Notes: a model not told the origin generated them from the letters alone. 64,000 nt of DNA from Suilimivivens sp045586385 (GCA_045586385.1 JAZNAE010000086.1:1-64000), one strand, 5' to 3'. Positions 33,735-43,542 are shown, numbered from the stretch's first letter. Numbers and translations are program-made.

Positions 33735-35951
33735 ATGGAAAAAGGAAAAGCATACAACAAGTTCACAATTAAAATGCAAAAGAAGCTGGTAGTACTGTTT
33801 ATATTTGTACTGCTGGCTTTTGTAGGGTTATTTTGTCGTCTCTATACGATTACAAGAGATAACGGTGAAAGATATAAAAAGCAGGTATTGTCACAGCAAA
33901 AATATGACAGTACAACAATTCCGTACAAGAGAGGTTCTATTTTGGATGCAAACGGAAGTGTGCTTGCAGCCAGTGAAAAAGTATATAATGTGATTCTTGA
34001 TTCAGTAGCTGTTACGGACAAGGAAGAGTATCTGGAGCCTACGCTGAGTGCATTAAGCAGTCAGTTTGGCATTGATACCGCAAGCGTACGTACCTACATA
34101 GCAGCAAACAGCGAAACATCAAGATACCATGTACTGGCAAAAAGATTGACATATGAAGAAATTTCCGGCTTTTTGGAACTGCAGGAGGCTAAAGATTCCC
34201 AAATAAAAGGAATCTGGTTTGAAGAGGAATATACAAGAGTATATCCGGGTAATACACTTGCCTGTGATATTGTTGGATTTACAACAAATGATAATATGGG
34301 ACAGTATGGACTGGAAGAATTTTATAATGATGAATTATCGGGAATTCCCGGTCGCGAATATGGTTATTTGAACGATGATTCCAATCTGGAACGTACTACC
34401 ATATCCCCGCAGGACGGAAATTCAATAGTTTCAACAATTGATGCAAATATCCAAAGTATTGTTGAAAAATATTTGCTGAAATTTAATGAAGAATACAAAG
34501 ATAATTATCATCCGGGCAATGGTGCAAATAATTTGGGATGTATCATTATGGATGTGGATAGCGGAGAAATTCTTGCCATGGCAAGTTATCCGAATTTTGA
34601 CTTAAATAACCCAAGAAATACGGATGCACTGATAGGAATGCCTATTTTAGACGAAAAGGGGCAGAAAACAGGAGAATATCTTACACAGGAAAGTCTGGAA
34701 GCAATTGAATCGGAACAACTGATGTATTTGCAATTGGATGCACTTTGGAAGAATTTCTGTATTGCAGATACCTATGAACCGGGATCTGTTACAAAGCCCT
34801 TTACGGTTGCGGCCGGAATAGAAAGCGGAAGCATTATCGGAACCGAAAGTTATAATTGCGAAGGTTTTTTGCATGTAGGTGATCATGATATTAAGTGTCA
34901 TAATGAATATGGTGACGGTGTTCTTACCGTACAGCAGGGAATTGAACGGTCCTGTAATGTGGTAATGATGCGCATCGGACAGGAGATAGGAATTAGCAAC
35001 TTTACACGTTTCCAACATACGTTTAATTTTGGATTAAAGACAAATATAGATTTGCAGGGAGAAGCAAGAACTGCCAGTCTCATCTACACAGAAGAAACTA
35101 TGGGACCTACAGACCTTGCAACCAATTCTTTCGGACAGACTTTCAATACGACTATGATACAGACGATTACAGGATTTTGTTCGCTCATAAATGGTGGATA
35201 TTATTACGAACCCCATATGGTCAGTAAAATTGTTAGTCCCAGCGGAGCTACGGTAGAAAATATAGAACCCCGTATTTTAAAGCAGACAGTGTCGGAAACC
35301 ACATCAGATACAATTATTGAATATTGTAATACGGTAGTGTCGGGAGAGTACGGTACCGGTAAAACTGCCAGACCGGCCGGTTATATGATTGGCGGAAAAA
35401 CGGGAACGGCAGAAACATTGCCTCGTGGAAATAATGAGTTTGTAGTTTCTTTTATGGGATATGCACCGGCAGATGACCCTGAAATAGCTATTTATGTAGT
35501 AGTTGACAGGCCTAATGTAAGATACCAGGATGATGTAAAACATGCTACCAAAATTGTTAGAAATATTTTAACAGAGGTTCTTCCTTATATGGGAATCTTT
35601 ATGACCGAAGAACTTACGGATGCAGAAAGGGAAGAACTGGAAGCTTTGCAAATAGAAATCATGATGCCGCCGATAACAAATGATGAAACAGATGAGGCGA
35701 CAGATAACGCAGAGACAAGCACAGGCGAGTCGCAGGAAGGAAAGGAACAATCAGAAGACCAAAGTCCGGATGAGATGCCGGCCGGAGAAGACGAAAGTGC
35801 TGAGACGGAAGAATACAAGGAAGTTTGGAAAGAATTTCCGATTGATCCGGTTACCGGATATGCGGTAGATCCAAATAACGGAAATTATGTGGATCCTATA
35901 ACAGGAGCTGTAATCGGAGGCAGCTACGTAGGAGACAAAACAGAAGATTAA
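33735..35951 (+). CDS. Class B penicillin-binding protein (FtsI/SpoVD type), intact
   Basis: 738 residues. N-terminal membrane anchor; dimerisation domain (about 55-235) with YKRGSILDANGSVLA; transpeptidase domain with S351-V-T-K354, S406-C-N408 and K555-T-G. After residue 640 there is an acidic Thr/Ser/Glu-rich tail and a short repeat (VDPNNGNYVDPITGAVIGG) instead of PASTA domains. It crosslinks septal peptidoglycan outside the membrane. The next gene is a second, interrupted class B PBP. Confidence 0.9.
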   Translation: MEKGKAYNKFTIKMQKKLVVLFIFVLLAFVGLFCRLYTITRDNGERYKKQVLSQQKYDSTTIPYKRGSILDANGSVLAASEKVYNVILDSVAVTDKEEYLEPTLSALSSQFGIDTASVRTYIAANSETSRYHVLAKRLTYEEISGFLELQEAKDSQIKGIWFEEEYTRVYPGNTLACDIVGFTTNDNMGQYGLEEFYNDELSGIPGREYGYLNDDSNLERTTISPQDGNSIVSTIDANIQSIVEKYLLKFNEEYKDNYHPGNGANNLGCIIMDVDSGEILAMASYPNFDLNNPRNTDALIGMPILDEKGQKTGEYLTQESLEAIESEQLMYLQLDALWKNFCIADTYEPGSVTKPFTVAAGIESGSIIGTESYNCEGFLHVGDHDIKCHNEYGDGVLTVQQGIERSCNVVMMRIGQEIGISNFTRFQHTFNFGLKTNIDLQGEARTASLIYTEETMGPTDLATNSFGQTFNTTMIQTITGFCSLINGGYYYEPHMVSKIVSPSGATVENIEPRILKQTVSETTSDTIIEYCNTVVSGEYGTGKTARPAGYMIGGKTGTAETLPRGNNEFVVSFMGYAPADDPEIAIYVVVDRPNVRYQDDVKHATKIVRNILTEVLPYMGIFMTEELTDAEREELEALQIEIMMPPITNDETDEATDNAETSTGESQEGKEQSEDQSPDEMPAGEDESAETEEYKEVWKEFPIDPVTGYAVDPNNGNYVDPITGAVIGGSYVGDKTED

Positions 35952-35956
35952 TGAAT

Positions 35957-36009
35957 AACCTCATAGAAATGGTAATAAATTATAATAATACCTTTTCTAT
36001 GAGGTTTTT
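35957..36009 (+). terminator. Terminator hairpin containing the next gene's ribosome binding site
   Basis: A 13-bp perfect stem AACCTCATAGAAA (35957-35969) / TTTCTATGAGGTT (35994-36006), extended inside by GGTA/TACC, with a T-run to 36009. The 3' arm holds GAGG (36001-36004), and the ATG of the next PBP gene is at 36010. The only visible ribosome binding site is therefore inside the stem. Confidence 0.85.
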
Positions 36010-37203
36010 ATGTTAAAAAATAAAACAAGTAATCGCAAAAAAATTGTGACAGTCTTTTTTCTCTGTCTGATTATTTTTATGTTGCTGGTGGGAAGATTGG
36101 TTTATCTGATGGTGTTTCATTCAGAATATTACACGGAAAAAGCGCAGCAGTTGCATGAAAGGGAAAGGAGTATAAAGGCTGCCAGAGGGAGGATTATAGA
36201 CGCCAATGGAACTGTAATTGCAGATAACAGGACAGTGTGTACTATTTCGGTTATCCATAGTCAGATAAAGGATCCCGATAAAATTGTAGAGGTTCTAAGC
36301 AAAGAACTTGATTTGACAGAGGAATATGTGAGAAAAAGAGTGGAAAAGTATTCCTCCATAGAACGGATTAAAAGTAATGTGGATAAAGAAATTGGGGATA
36401 TTATCCGAAGCTATAATCTTGAGGGAGTAAAGGTGGATGAGGATTATAAACGCTATTATCCATATGGCTCTCTTGCATCTAAAGTACTTGGTTTTACGGG
36501 AGGAGATAATCAAGGGATTATCGGACTTGAAGTAAAATATGAGGATTATTTGAAGGGGACAGAAGGAACCATACTTACGGTTACCGATGCAAGAGGCGTA
36601 GAAATTGATGAGGAAGGGGAAGAGAGAATTGAGCCTGTAGCCGGAAATGACCTATATATCAGCCTTGATATGAATATTCAAAGTTACGCCACACAGTTGG
36701 CGAAACAAGTGATGGAAACAAAAGAAGCAGAGAGAGTATCAATTATTGTTATGAATCCGCAAAACGGTGAGATAATGGCGATGGTAGATGTGCCGGAATT
36801 TGATTTGAATCATCCCTATGAACTGCCGGAGTCAGTGGATTCGGAAATGATTTCGGCAGAAGAAAAACAGGAACTGCTAAACAGTATTTGGAGAAACGGA
36901 TGTATCAGTGATACGTATGAGCCGGGTTCCACCTTTAAGGTAATTACTGCTGCGGCAGGACTGGAGGAAGGGGTTGTAACTGTCAATGATAATTTCAGCT
37001 GTCCGGGCTATATTATGGTGGAGGATCGGAGAATCAGATGCCATAAAACCACGGGACACGGAGCAGAAAATTTTGTACAGGCGACTATGAACAGCTGTAA
37101 GCAGGAAGTAGTGAAAAGTGTCCCGAAAGAAAAGATTGAGAAGGATAAGGGAGATGCTTATATTTCTTTTTTTATTGCAATAACAAGAATAACCGGAATA
37201 TAA
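36010..37203 (+). pseudogene. Second class B PBP, 5' part, interrupted by an 8.8-kb element
   Basis: Residues 1-363 are genuine: membrane anchor, dimerisation domain (RGRIIDANGTVIADN), and transpeptidase start with S307-T-F-K310 (EPGSTFK). The true gene stops after the codons for N-S-C at 37098. The frame then runs 34 codons into the element to a stop at 37203. The rest resumes at 45886. The resident form lacks the SxN Asn and the third active-site box, so it cannot work as an enzyme. Joining at TGTAA gives a 576-residue PBP without a PASTA domain. Could be FtsI- or SpoVD-like. Confidence 0.9.
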
Positions 37204-37289
37204 CAAACACACCTAAAGTGTTGAACAAAACCACATAAAGTAATATAATAAAACAGTACAGAAAAAATTAAAAAAAATTGAAACTTTCT

Positions 37290-37322
37290 GCAACCTTTTT
37301 AAAACAACTTATCTCTATATAA
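37290..37322 (+). promoter_or_regulatory. ECF-type promoter P1 in the element
   Basis: GCAACCTTTTT (37290-37300), 12 bp, CTCTATATAA (37313-37322), then AGTGTAA. It matches 42159-42191 in both boxes and in spacing. It drives the operon 37399-41698, which ends with the sigma gene, so autoregulation is likely. Confidence 0.75.
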
Positions 37323-37398
37323 GTGTAAAGGGCAAAACAAGATAAAAAGGAGAAGCCCTAAAGAAAAAATAGTACGAAGAGAGATGGAGGATTTCAAC

Positions 37399-38109
37399 AT
37401 GAAGAAAAGAATTATCACAACATTATTAGTAACAGTATTAGGTTTATCATCAAGCATTACAGCATTTGCCGCACCTAAGACAATGCCGGATGGAAATGTA
37501 TTTGATGCAGAGTATTATGCAAATACGTATGCAGACGTAAAAGAAGCATTAGGAACAGATGAAGCAGTACTTTACAAACATTACTTAGACTACGGAAAGA
37601 AAGAGGGAAGAAAACCGGTAGCAGACATGACAGCTTCTGTAGCCGGGACTAATGCATCAGGACTTACGTTTGAAGAAAGTGACAGAAACTATTTAATTGC
37701 AGCTACAATTGCAAATGGCGGTGAGCATGTAGAGGGAGAATGGTGGTCTGCTACATATAATTTTGTAAGAAAAGATTATACTGCAGATCCAAGATATCAG
37801 GAATTAAAAGCATGGATTATTAATAATTCAAACGGCTCAGATTTAATGATTGCAGCACCTTATAGTTATTGCGTTGAGACGACAGATGAATCAAAGGAAT
37901 TAGTAAATATGACAAAAAATTTAGCAGTAGACCTTATGAAAGAAGGATACTGTAAGAACATAGAAATTGATAATCTTCCAGTGGATGGTCAGATCAGAGG
38001 ATATGTTACAGGACGTTCATGGTATCAAAAATGTTCTATCAATATGACTAGAGCAATTGATAGTGTAGTAGCAAATCATCCTGAAATTAAAGGCTATTTC
38101 AAAGAATAG
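37399..38109 (+). CDS. Exported protein with a surface-protein repeat, element cargo
   Basis: 236 residues from ATG 37399 (ATGGAGG 8 nt upstream). The signal peptide is KKRIITTLLVTVLGLSSSITAFA-A. Next is a 40-residue unit VFDAEYYANTYADVKEALG...YKHYLDYGKKEGRKP, a repeat seen in clostridial secreted proteins, and then a domain of about 140 residues I do not recognise. It is first in an operon behind ECF promoter P1, with a lipoprotein and the sigma gene downstream. Confidence 0.75.
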   Translation: MKKRIITTLLVTVLGLSSSITAFAAPKTMPDGNVFDAEYYANTYADVKEALGTDEAVLYKHYLDYGKKEGRKPVADMTASVAGTNASGLTFEESDRNYLIAATIANGGEHVEGEWWSATYNFVRKDYTADPRYQELKAWIINNSNGSDLMIAAPYSYCVETTDESKELVNMTKNLAVDLMKEGYCKNIEIDNLPVDGQIRGYVTGRSWYQKCSINMTRAIDSVVANHPEIKGYFKE

Positions 38110-38207
38110 TTTACTATGGCACTTAAAAAAGCAGAGAGCGTTGATAAAGAACATAATATGTAATAAAATGTAAACGGATAACAAGAAAAAGTATGAGGAA
38201 AAAACAC

Positions 38208-39350
38208 ATGAGAAAGAGAATTTTAGGAATTTTATTAGTAACAACAATGGTATTTAGTTTAGTAGGCTGCGGAAACAATGGGACAGGAGCAGAAGTGATT
38301 GAACAGACAAGTGAAGTTGAAAGCAGCACAGAAGTGGAAGTGCAGGCAAGTGAAACTGAAAGTAGCGTAGAAGTGGAAGCACAGGCAAGCGAAGTCGAGA
38401 CAGAGCTGGCTCAGGAACAGTCTGTTGCAGGAGATGTTAAAGTTGCCCTTCAAGAAGGAAAGTATGATGAGGCGATTGGGATGCTTGATGAAGCAAAAGC
38501 TGATATGGAAGCTGAAGAATATGCATTATTAATGTCAAATGCATATCTTTACAAAGAAGATTATGTAGCTGCAGCAGATATTCTGGTAGAAAAAATTGCA
38601 GAAACAGATTCACAAGTATTAAAAGACAGACTGGAATATATCAGAACTAATACTATAAAACTAGAAACATTAGAATATGATCAGCAAGGTAATATGGTGT
38701 ATTCAACTACTTATGAATATGATGATGCAGGAAGACTTCTTAAAAGCATTGGTTTAGATGCTAGTGGAGATCAAACCGGAAATTCAGAATATGAATATGA
38801 ATATGATGACAAAGGTAATAAAATTAAAGAAGTATATAGTTTAGGTAATGAGGAGGCTTGGAATTCTGCATTTGACTACACATATAAGGAGGATGGCAGT
38901 TTAGAAAGTTTAATCACTTATGACGAAGAGGGAATCATATTGCATATTGATGACTATGATGATTTTGGAAATGTAATAATGAGGACGATGTATAATGAAG
39001 GTGAAGTGTTTTCATATTATAAGTATGAATATGACGAAAGTGGAAGAGAAACAAGCCTAGAGTTTGGTTACGCAACAGGAGAAGTTCAGTATAAAAATAC
39101 ATACGAATACAAAGACGTTAATGGCTTAATTGAAAAGACATGTTATGATGAAGAAGGCAATGCAACTGCGTTTTTAAAGATGGATAAAGAAGGGAACGTT
39201 GTTTATGATGATACAACAGGTCTTTTTATACTTGAGTATAAATTTAATTCGCTGAATGACCGGGTATACTATAGTGCAACGGGAAGTGGATTGGATAGCG
39301 TTAATGATATAGAGCATACTTATAAATTCATTGGGAATATTGAAGAGTAA
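38208..39350 (+). CDS. Lipoprotein with TPR-like and YD/RHS-like repeats, element cargo
   Basis: 380 residues from ATG 38208, chosen because GAGGA lies 8 nt before it. Lipobox FSLVGC. The Ser/Glu linker contains two copies of a SEVES[ST]EVE-like unit. A helical TPR-like part (about 75-140) is followed by about six repeats of the type YEYDDAGRLLKSI, DDKGNKIKEVY and YDESGRETSLEF, the YD/RHS-like beta-strand repeat. Probably a cell-surface binding or sensing lipoprotein working with the sigma factor downstream. Confidence 0.75.
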   Translation: MRKRILGILLVTTMVFSLVGCGNNGTGAEVIEQTSEVESSTEVEVQASETESSVEVEAQASEVETELAQEQSVAGDVKVALQEGKYDEAIGMLDEAKADMEAEEYALLMSNAYLYKEDYVAAADILVEKIAETDSQVLKDRLEYIRTNTIKLETLEYDQQGNMVYSTTYEYDDAGRLLKSIGLDASGDQTGNSEYEYEYDDKGNKIKEVYSLGNEEAWNSAFDYTYKEDGSLESLITYDEEGIILHIDDYDDFGNVIMRTMYNEGEVFSYYKYEYDESGRETSLEFGYATGEVQYKNTYEYKDVNGLIEKTCYDEEGNATAFLKMDKEGNVVYDDTTGLFILEYKFNSLNDRVYYSATGSGLDSVNDIEHTYKFIGNIEE

Positions 39351-39418
39351 GTTTAGGTTTATAATACAAGAAGATTGAGATTTAAGTTTAAGGGGTCAGG
39401 GTAAGGAGTAGATTACAT

Positions 39419-41698
39419 ATGAAGACATCACCTGAATTACAAAAGGCAGTAGCGGAATATCAGAAAGGCAGTGTGGAAGCATTCAACACTATTTATGAGC
39501 AGTCATATAAATATTTACATACATGTGTCATTCATGTAGTGAAAAATGAAGATATGGCAATGGATATGTTACAAGAAACCTATTTGGAAATCAGCAAGAG
39601 CATTTCGCAGTTAAAGAGTACAGAAGATTTCCTTAGTTGGGCAGCTATGATTGCCAACAGAAAATGTTTTGCACATTTGAAGAAGCAGAAGGATGTGTTG
39701 CTTGACGGAAGTAATTTGGGTGGTGAAGGTGACTTGTCAGATAGTGTAGGGGACTACTTTGAGAACATAGCTGACAGTGAAGAATTTATTCCTGAGACAG
39801 TGTTGCAAGATAGAGAGAAACAACGTCTGATTAAGGAAATCATTGACGGTTTAAATGACATGCAGAGACTGTGTGTAATCGGCTTTTATTACAATGAGCA
39901 AAAGCAGGAAGAGATAGCAGAGGAACTTGGAATTCCGGTGAATACGGTAAAGAGCCATTTAAACAGAGCAAAGGCTAAAATCAAAGAGGCAGTAGTGGAA
40001 CTGGATGTAAAGAAGGGAACAAGACTTTACAGCGTTGCACCATTTATGTTATTATTCTTGGATTTGGAAGCGCAAGCCTGCGAGAAAATTCCCGTTGAAG
40101 TGTTACTGGGAGAAAGATTCGCACAAGCCAGTGCAACTGCAGGGACCGGAGCTGTCGGCAGTATAGAAGCAGCAACTAAAACTACTAAGCTGATGACTTC
40201 TCTGATTAAGAAGAGATTAATGATCGCAGCCATTGTAACAGGAAGTGTTGCCATAGTAGGAAGTGCGGTTCTCTTATTATCACCCAAGGGAAAAAATGGA
40301 TATTTGGAAGTACAACAAACAGAATATACAGATACAGAAGAATCTTTGCAAGAGATGCCTCTAACCAAGGAACCTACAATTTCACAGGAAGCAGAACCTG
40401 TAGAAACTCCAAATGCGGAAGCAAAAGAAGTAGAAGAACCAATAGTAAAGCAGGCTGATATTTCTCCTATAGAGATATCCAATGAATATCGGATTATTGG
40501 ATATGGAAATCAGGGACTTATTCCTGCAATTAATAAAGATGAGAAGTATGGATTGATCACATACGATAACCGGATAGTTGTTCCCTTTGAATATGATAAT
40601 GCCTGTGAAATGGTTAATGAGGAAGGGTATTCGTGGTTTGCTGACGAACAGGGTAGTTATGTATTTGATAGAGAAGGAAATGAGATATTCAGCACACAAT
40701 ACAGCATTGCGTCAATCAACGAAGGCGTTATTCTGGTAGTGGAAGAATTATGGGAAGGAACAGTGTTTTCGTATTATGACATGCAGGGAAATTTAATATA
40801 TACGAATGGAACAGAACCAGATATAGATGCCGGTGCTGTGGGATTTAATGAAGGCTATGCCTTTTTTATGGATGGTGAGACCACACGCTTATTTATGGAT
40901 GGTAGTATAGAATGCTTAGCTGACATTTTGTATCCGCCGCAACCGGTTAAGGAGAGTAATTCCAGAGTTGTTGTTAATAGTACGGGCGATAGTTTTCTTT
41001 TGGAAATTCCCATAGGAGCCGTGAAAAATGGATATTATCTGGAACGTGGAATACCTGCATCATCGGAAAGCACAGGAATTTATACATTAAGAAATGCAAG
41101 CGATTATTCAGCGGTTATTTTTGATATCAGTTGCGTGTTTAATGAAGAAGGAATGAGTTTTTCACAGGAAAACGGATATGGAGGAATCGTCAGTTATTTG
41201 GACGACGGTAATTATTATATGAATAACGGAACTGTTCTTTGCGTTAAACTGTGGAAGAATGGAGATGAGATATATTATTTAATTGATGCTTCTAAACTGG
41301 AAGAGAGAACCTTTGAAGATTTTCGGGCATCTGTTACCGGCAGCTTTTCAGATGAACAATATTGGGACTTTGATCGTACGATACTTACAGAGGAAGCATT
41401 GCTTGCAAAAGCAGATGATATTCGTATAAGTGATGAAGAGCATTGGTTGATAAAGCAGGGAGCACAGTTCCATTTTATTGATCATGCCGGAAATATTGTT
41501 GCGACGTATGATGCTGCCACTGAATTTTTTGACGGAAAAGCACTTGTACAGCAGGATGGTATGGCATATATAATTGACAGCAATTTCCAAATAGTAAATG
41601 AACTTGGTAAGACCAGAGGCATTTCGGGCTATGGAGAATTGGTGAAAGTATCAACAAAAGAAAATATCGTTGGAAACGTATATTTACTGAATAATTAA
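39419..41698 (+). CDS. ECF sigma factor fused to a membrane segment and a C-terminal beta-repeat domain
   Basis: 759 residues. Sigma region 2 lies at about 15-85 (DMLQETYLEISKSISQLKS). Region 4 lies at about 135-190 (LNDMQRLCVIGFYYNEQKQEEIAEELGIPVNTVKSHLNRAKAKIKEA). A single membrane helix is at about 267-289. An acidic linker and a C-terminal part of over 400 residues follow, with WG-type beta repeats (EKYGLITYDNRIVVPFEYD, GSYVFDREGNEIF). A cytoplasmic sigma factor tethered to an outside domain implies signal-dependent release or membrane-bound action. Two matching ECF promoters lie in the same element. Confidence 0.85.
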   Translation: MKTSPELQKAVAEYQKGSVEAFNTIYEQSYKYLHTCVIHVVKNEDMAMDMLQETYLEISKSISQLKSTEDFLSWAAMIANRKCFAHLKKQKDVLLDGSNLGGEGDLSDSVGDYFENIADSEEFIPETVLQDREKQRLIKEIIDGLNDMQRLCVIGFYYNEQKQEEIAEELGIPVNTVKSHLNRAKAKIKEAVVELDVKKGTRLYSVAPFMLLFLDLEAQACEKIPVEVLLGERFAQASATAGTGAVGSIEAATKTTKLMTSLIKKRLMIAAIVTGSVAIVGSAVLLLSPKGKNGYLEVQQTEYTDTEESLQEMPLTKEPTISQEAEPVETPNAEAKEVEEPIVKQADISPIEISNEYRIIGYGNQGLIPAINKDEKYGLITYDNRIVVPFEYDNACEMVNEEGYSWFADEQGSYVFDREGNEIFSTQYSIASINEGVILVVEELWEGTVFSYYDMQGNLIYTNGTEPDIDAGAVGFNEGYAFFMDGETTRLFMDGSIECLADILYPPQPVKESNSRVVVNSTGDSFLLEIPIGAVKNGYYLERGIPASSESTGIYTLRNASDYSAVIFDISCVFNEEGMSFSQENGYGGIVSYLDDGNYYMNNGTVLCVKLWKNGDEIYYLIDASKLEERTFEDFRASVTGSFSDEQYWDFDRTILTEEALLAKADDIRISDEEHWLIKQGAQFHFIDHAGNIVATYDAATEFFDGKALVQQDGMAYIIDSNFQIVNELGKTRGISGYGELVKVSTKENIVGNVYLLNN

Positions 41699-41720
41699 GT
41701 AAGAGGTTTCATACATATAA

Positions 41721-41752
41721 AATAAAGCTATCCTCAAAGAGATAGCTTTATT
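41721..41752. terminator. Bidirectional terminator between sigma and XRE genes
   Basis: A perfect 12-bp stem AATAAAGCTATC (41721-41732) / GATAGCTTTATT (41741-41752) with A-run and T-run on opposite sides, placed between convergent genes. The XRE gene stop lies in its right arm. Confidence 0.9.
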
Positions 41753-42044
41753 TTTGTTTCATAACATTAATCAAAGATTGCAGAGCATGTAACTCATTTG
41801 AGTTTAAGCCATCAACATCTAAAACAACAGAAGGTTTATCAGAAACCTTTCCTAAAAGATAGTCAGTACTGCATTTATACAAATAGGATAAAGCCAAGAG
41901 ATTTTCGGTACTGGGCGTACGTTCGCCGGTCTCATAACCACTAACGACAGAGGGTGAAATACCTAGTTTAGTGGCAACTTCCTTCTGGGAAAGATGATTC
42001 ATCATCCTCAATTCTTTTAATTTATCCGGTAAGTCTTTAATCAT
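41748..42044 (-). CDS. XRE-family helix-turn-helix regulator
   Basis: 98 residues with a Cro/C1-type HTH at about 8-62 (LKELRMMNHLSQKEVATKLGISPSVVSGYETGERTPSTENLLALS) and a short C-terminal helix. Likely controls element genes or excision. Oriented against the sigma operon; its promoter region faces that of the 42234 operon. Confidence 0.85.
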   Translation of the reverse strand: MIKDLPDKLKELRMMNHLSQKEVATKLGISPSVVSGYETGERTPSTENLLALSYLYKCSTDYLLGKVSDKPSVVLDVDGLNSNELHALQSLINVMKQK

Positions 42045-42158
42045 ATTGTGTTATCCTCCTACACTCATTGTAAATTACATAAAAACGCATGTGGTGTATC
42101 GCAAAGACACTCAAAGAATAGTTATATGCAATAAATAAAATATAATTGGTATTTCTTT

Positions 42159-42191
42159 GCAACTTTTTTGAAATTTACATTCTCTATATAA
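42159..42191 (+). promoter_or_regulatory. ECF-type promoter P2 in the element
   Basis: GCAACTTTTTT (42159-42169), 12 bp, CTCTATATAA (42182-42191), then ATGTAAG. The same architecture as P1 at 37290, 4.9 kb away. Confidence 0.75.
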
Positions 42192-42233
42192 ATGTAAGTG
42201 AGAAAAAAATAATAAGGGCAGGTAATAATAAAA

Positions 42234-42494
42234 ATGAGCAAAGAAAGAATTAAGATTAATGGCATTGTAACGGAAGAAGTAATTCAGAATGAGAATCAGA
42301 GTCATTACAAAGTAAACTCCGGTGGAAAAGAATATGAAATTACTTCAACAGGCAGACAAGCAATTAAAGATAACCTGTTTATCAGAAAAGGTCAACACAT
42401 GGTAATTGAGGGAAAAGAAACATCAGTAAAAAGAAATGTGTTATCAGAGAAGGCGAAGATTCTTTTAAAAGTAGGAGGTGACTTGGATGGATGA
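42234..42494 (+). CDS. Small hypothetical protein, element cargo
   Basis: 86 residues, basic, no signal peptide, with a beta-rich look (KINGIVTEEVIQNENQSHYKVNSGGKEYEITS...IRKGQHMVIEGKETS), perhaps an OB-like or SH3-like barrel. It follows ECF promoter P2 and overlaps the next small gene by 8 bp. Function unknown. Confidence 0.6.
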   Translation: MSKERIKINGIVTEEVIQNENQSHYKVNSGGKEYEITSTGRQAIKDNLFIRKGQHMVIEGKETSVKRNVLSEKAKILLKVGGDLDG

Positions 42495-42630
42495 GAAACT
42501 ACAAGATATAATCAGCATAATTAGTTTATTAGAAACAGATATGGAACAGGAGAAAGCAGCAGAAGTACATATTAGAACAGTAAAAGTAATACATAAAATG
42601 ATTTTAGAAGTTTTGAATAAAGAACACTAA
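42487..42630 (+). CDS. Small hypothetical protein (47 aa), element cargo
   Basis: MDEKLQDIISIISLLETDME... is an acidic helical protein of 47 residues. The strong ribosome binding site AGGAGGTG lies inside the end of the upstream gene, with which it overlaps by 8 bp. The overlap and the ribosome binding site make it a real gene despite its size. Function unknown. Confidence 0.6.
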   Translation: MDEKLQDIISIISLLETDMEQEKAAEVHIRTVKVIHKMILEVLNKEH

Positions 42631-42678
42631 AAGCGTTGATTAAAACACTGAATAGTCATAAAATAAGGAGAGAAAACG

Positions 42679-43542
42679 ATGAAAAAGAGATTATTAGTAG
42701 TAATGAGTTTAGTTTTAGCAATGGGATTGGTTGCATGTGGAAGTAAAGAGACTTCAGTGGATTCAGATGCAGAACGTATAGCAGAATTAGAAAAAGAATT
42801 AGAGGAGTTAAAAGCACAGCAGGCAGAAGAAGTTGAGGAACAAGAAGAAGTGGTTGAAGAGACAGAAGTGGATGGAGAAACATGGACAGATGATACAATC
42901 ATTGCTTTTACAGATCGAGATATGCTTGAAAAAGTAAGGGAAATAACAGGGGTAACAGAAAGAGATATTACATATGGAGATGTAAAGTATATAACAGAAT
43001 TTAATTCAGGTACCATTGGATATAGTAATATTGAACCAATTAAATATTTTACATCATTAAAGGTATTAACAATTGGCTCTGAGAGTGGAATTGAACCAAT
43101 TGGAAATCTGATTAATCTTGAAAAGATAAATATTACATGTATAGGAGAGACTGATAATATAGATGCAATAGCCAATTTGAAAAGTGTCAAGGAATTATGG
43201 ATTAATGGAAACAAATTAAAGGACATAAGTGCAGTAGGGCATTTGCCAAATATTGAAAAACTTACACTTAATTGTTGTTATCTAATAGAAGATATTAATT
43301 GGATTAATAAATGTAGTAAATTGGAAACAATTGATTTTTCCAGTTGTAACAGTTTGACAGATATAGAAATTATTAGTGAACTCCCAAATGTGAAAAATGT
43401 AATAATTAGCGGATGCGATAACATTGCTTCAGCTGATTTTGTTAATAAAATGGCATTGGAATATGTAAATATATATGGCTGTGAGAAAATAGAAGATATT
43501 AAAATAGGGAGACATCCTGGTGAAGCAGCAGCTGATATGTAG
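42679..43542 (+). CDS. Leucine-rich-repeat lipoprotein, element cargo
   Basis: 287 residues. Lipobox MGLVAC, then a coiled-coil spacer (ERIAELEKELEELKAQQAEEVEEQEEV). About six LRRs follow (LKVLTIGSESGIEPIGNLINLEKINIT, VKELWINGNKLKDISAVGHLPNIEKLTLN), of the internalin-like 22-residue type. Surface ligand binding is likely. Last gene of the P2 operon; a terminator follows. Confidence 0.8.
   Translation: MKKRLLVVMSLVLAMGLVACGSKETSVDSDAERIAELEKELEELKAQQAEEVEEQEEVVEETEVDGETWTDDTIIAFTDRDMLEKVREITGVTERDITYGDVKYITEFNSGTIGYSNIEPIKYFTSLKVLTIGSESGIEPIGNLINLEKINITCIGETDNIDAIANLKSVKELWINGNKLKDISAVGHLPNIEKLTLNCCYLIEDINWINKCSKLETIDFSSCNSLTDIEIISELPNVKNVIISGCDNIASADFVNKMALEYVNIYGCEKIEDIKIGRHPGEAAADM

Noticed and set aside
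37104..37203. Functional C-terminal extension of the first PBP half
   Set aside because: The 34 extra codons come from element DNA, show no motif, and replace the whole second half of the catalytic domain. They are a by-product of the insertion.
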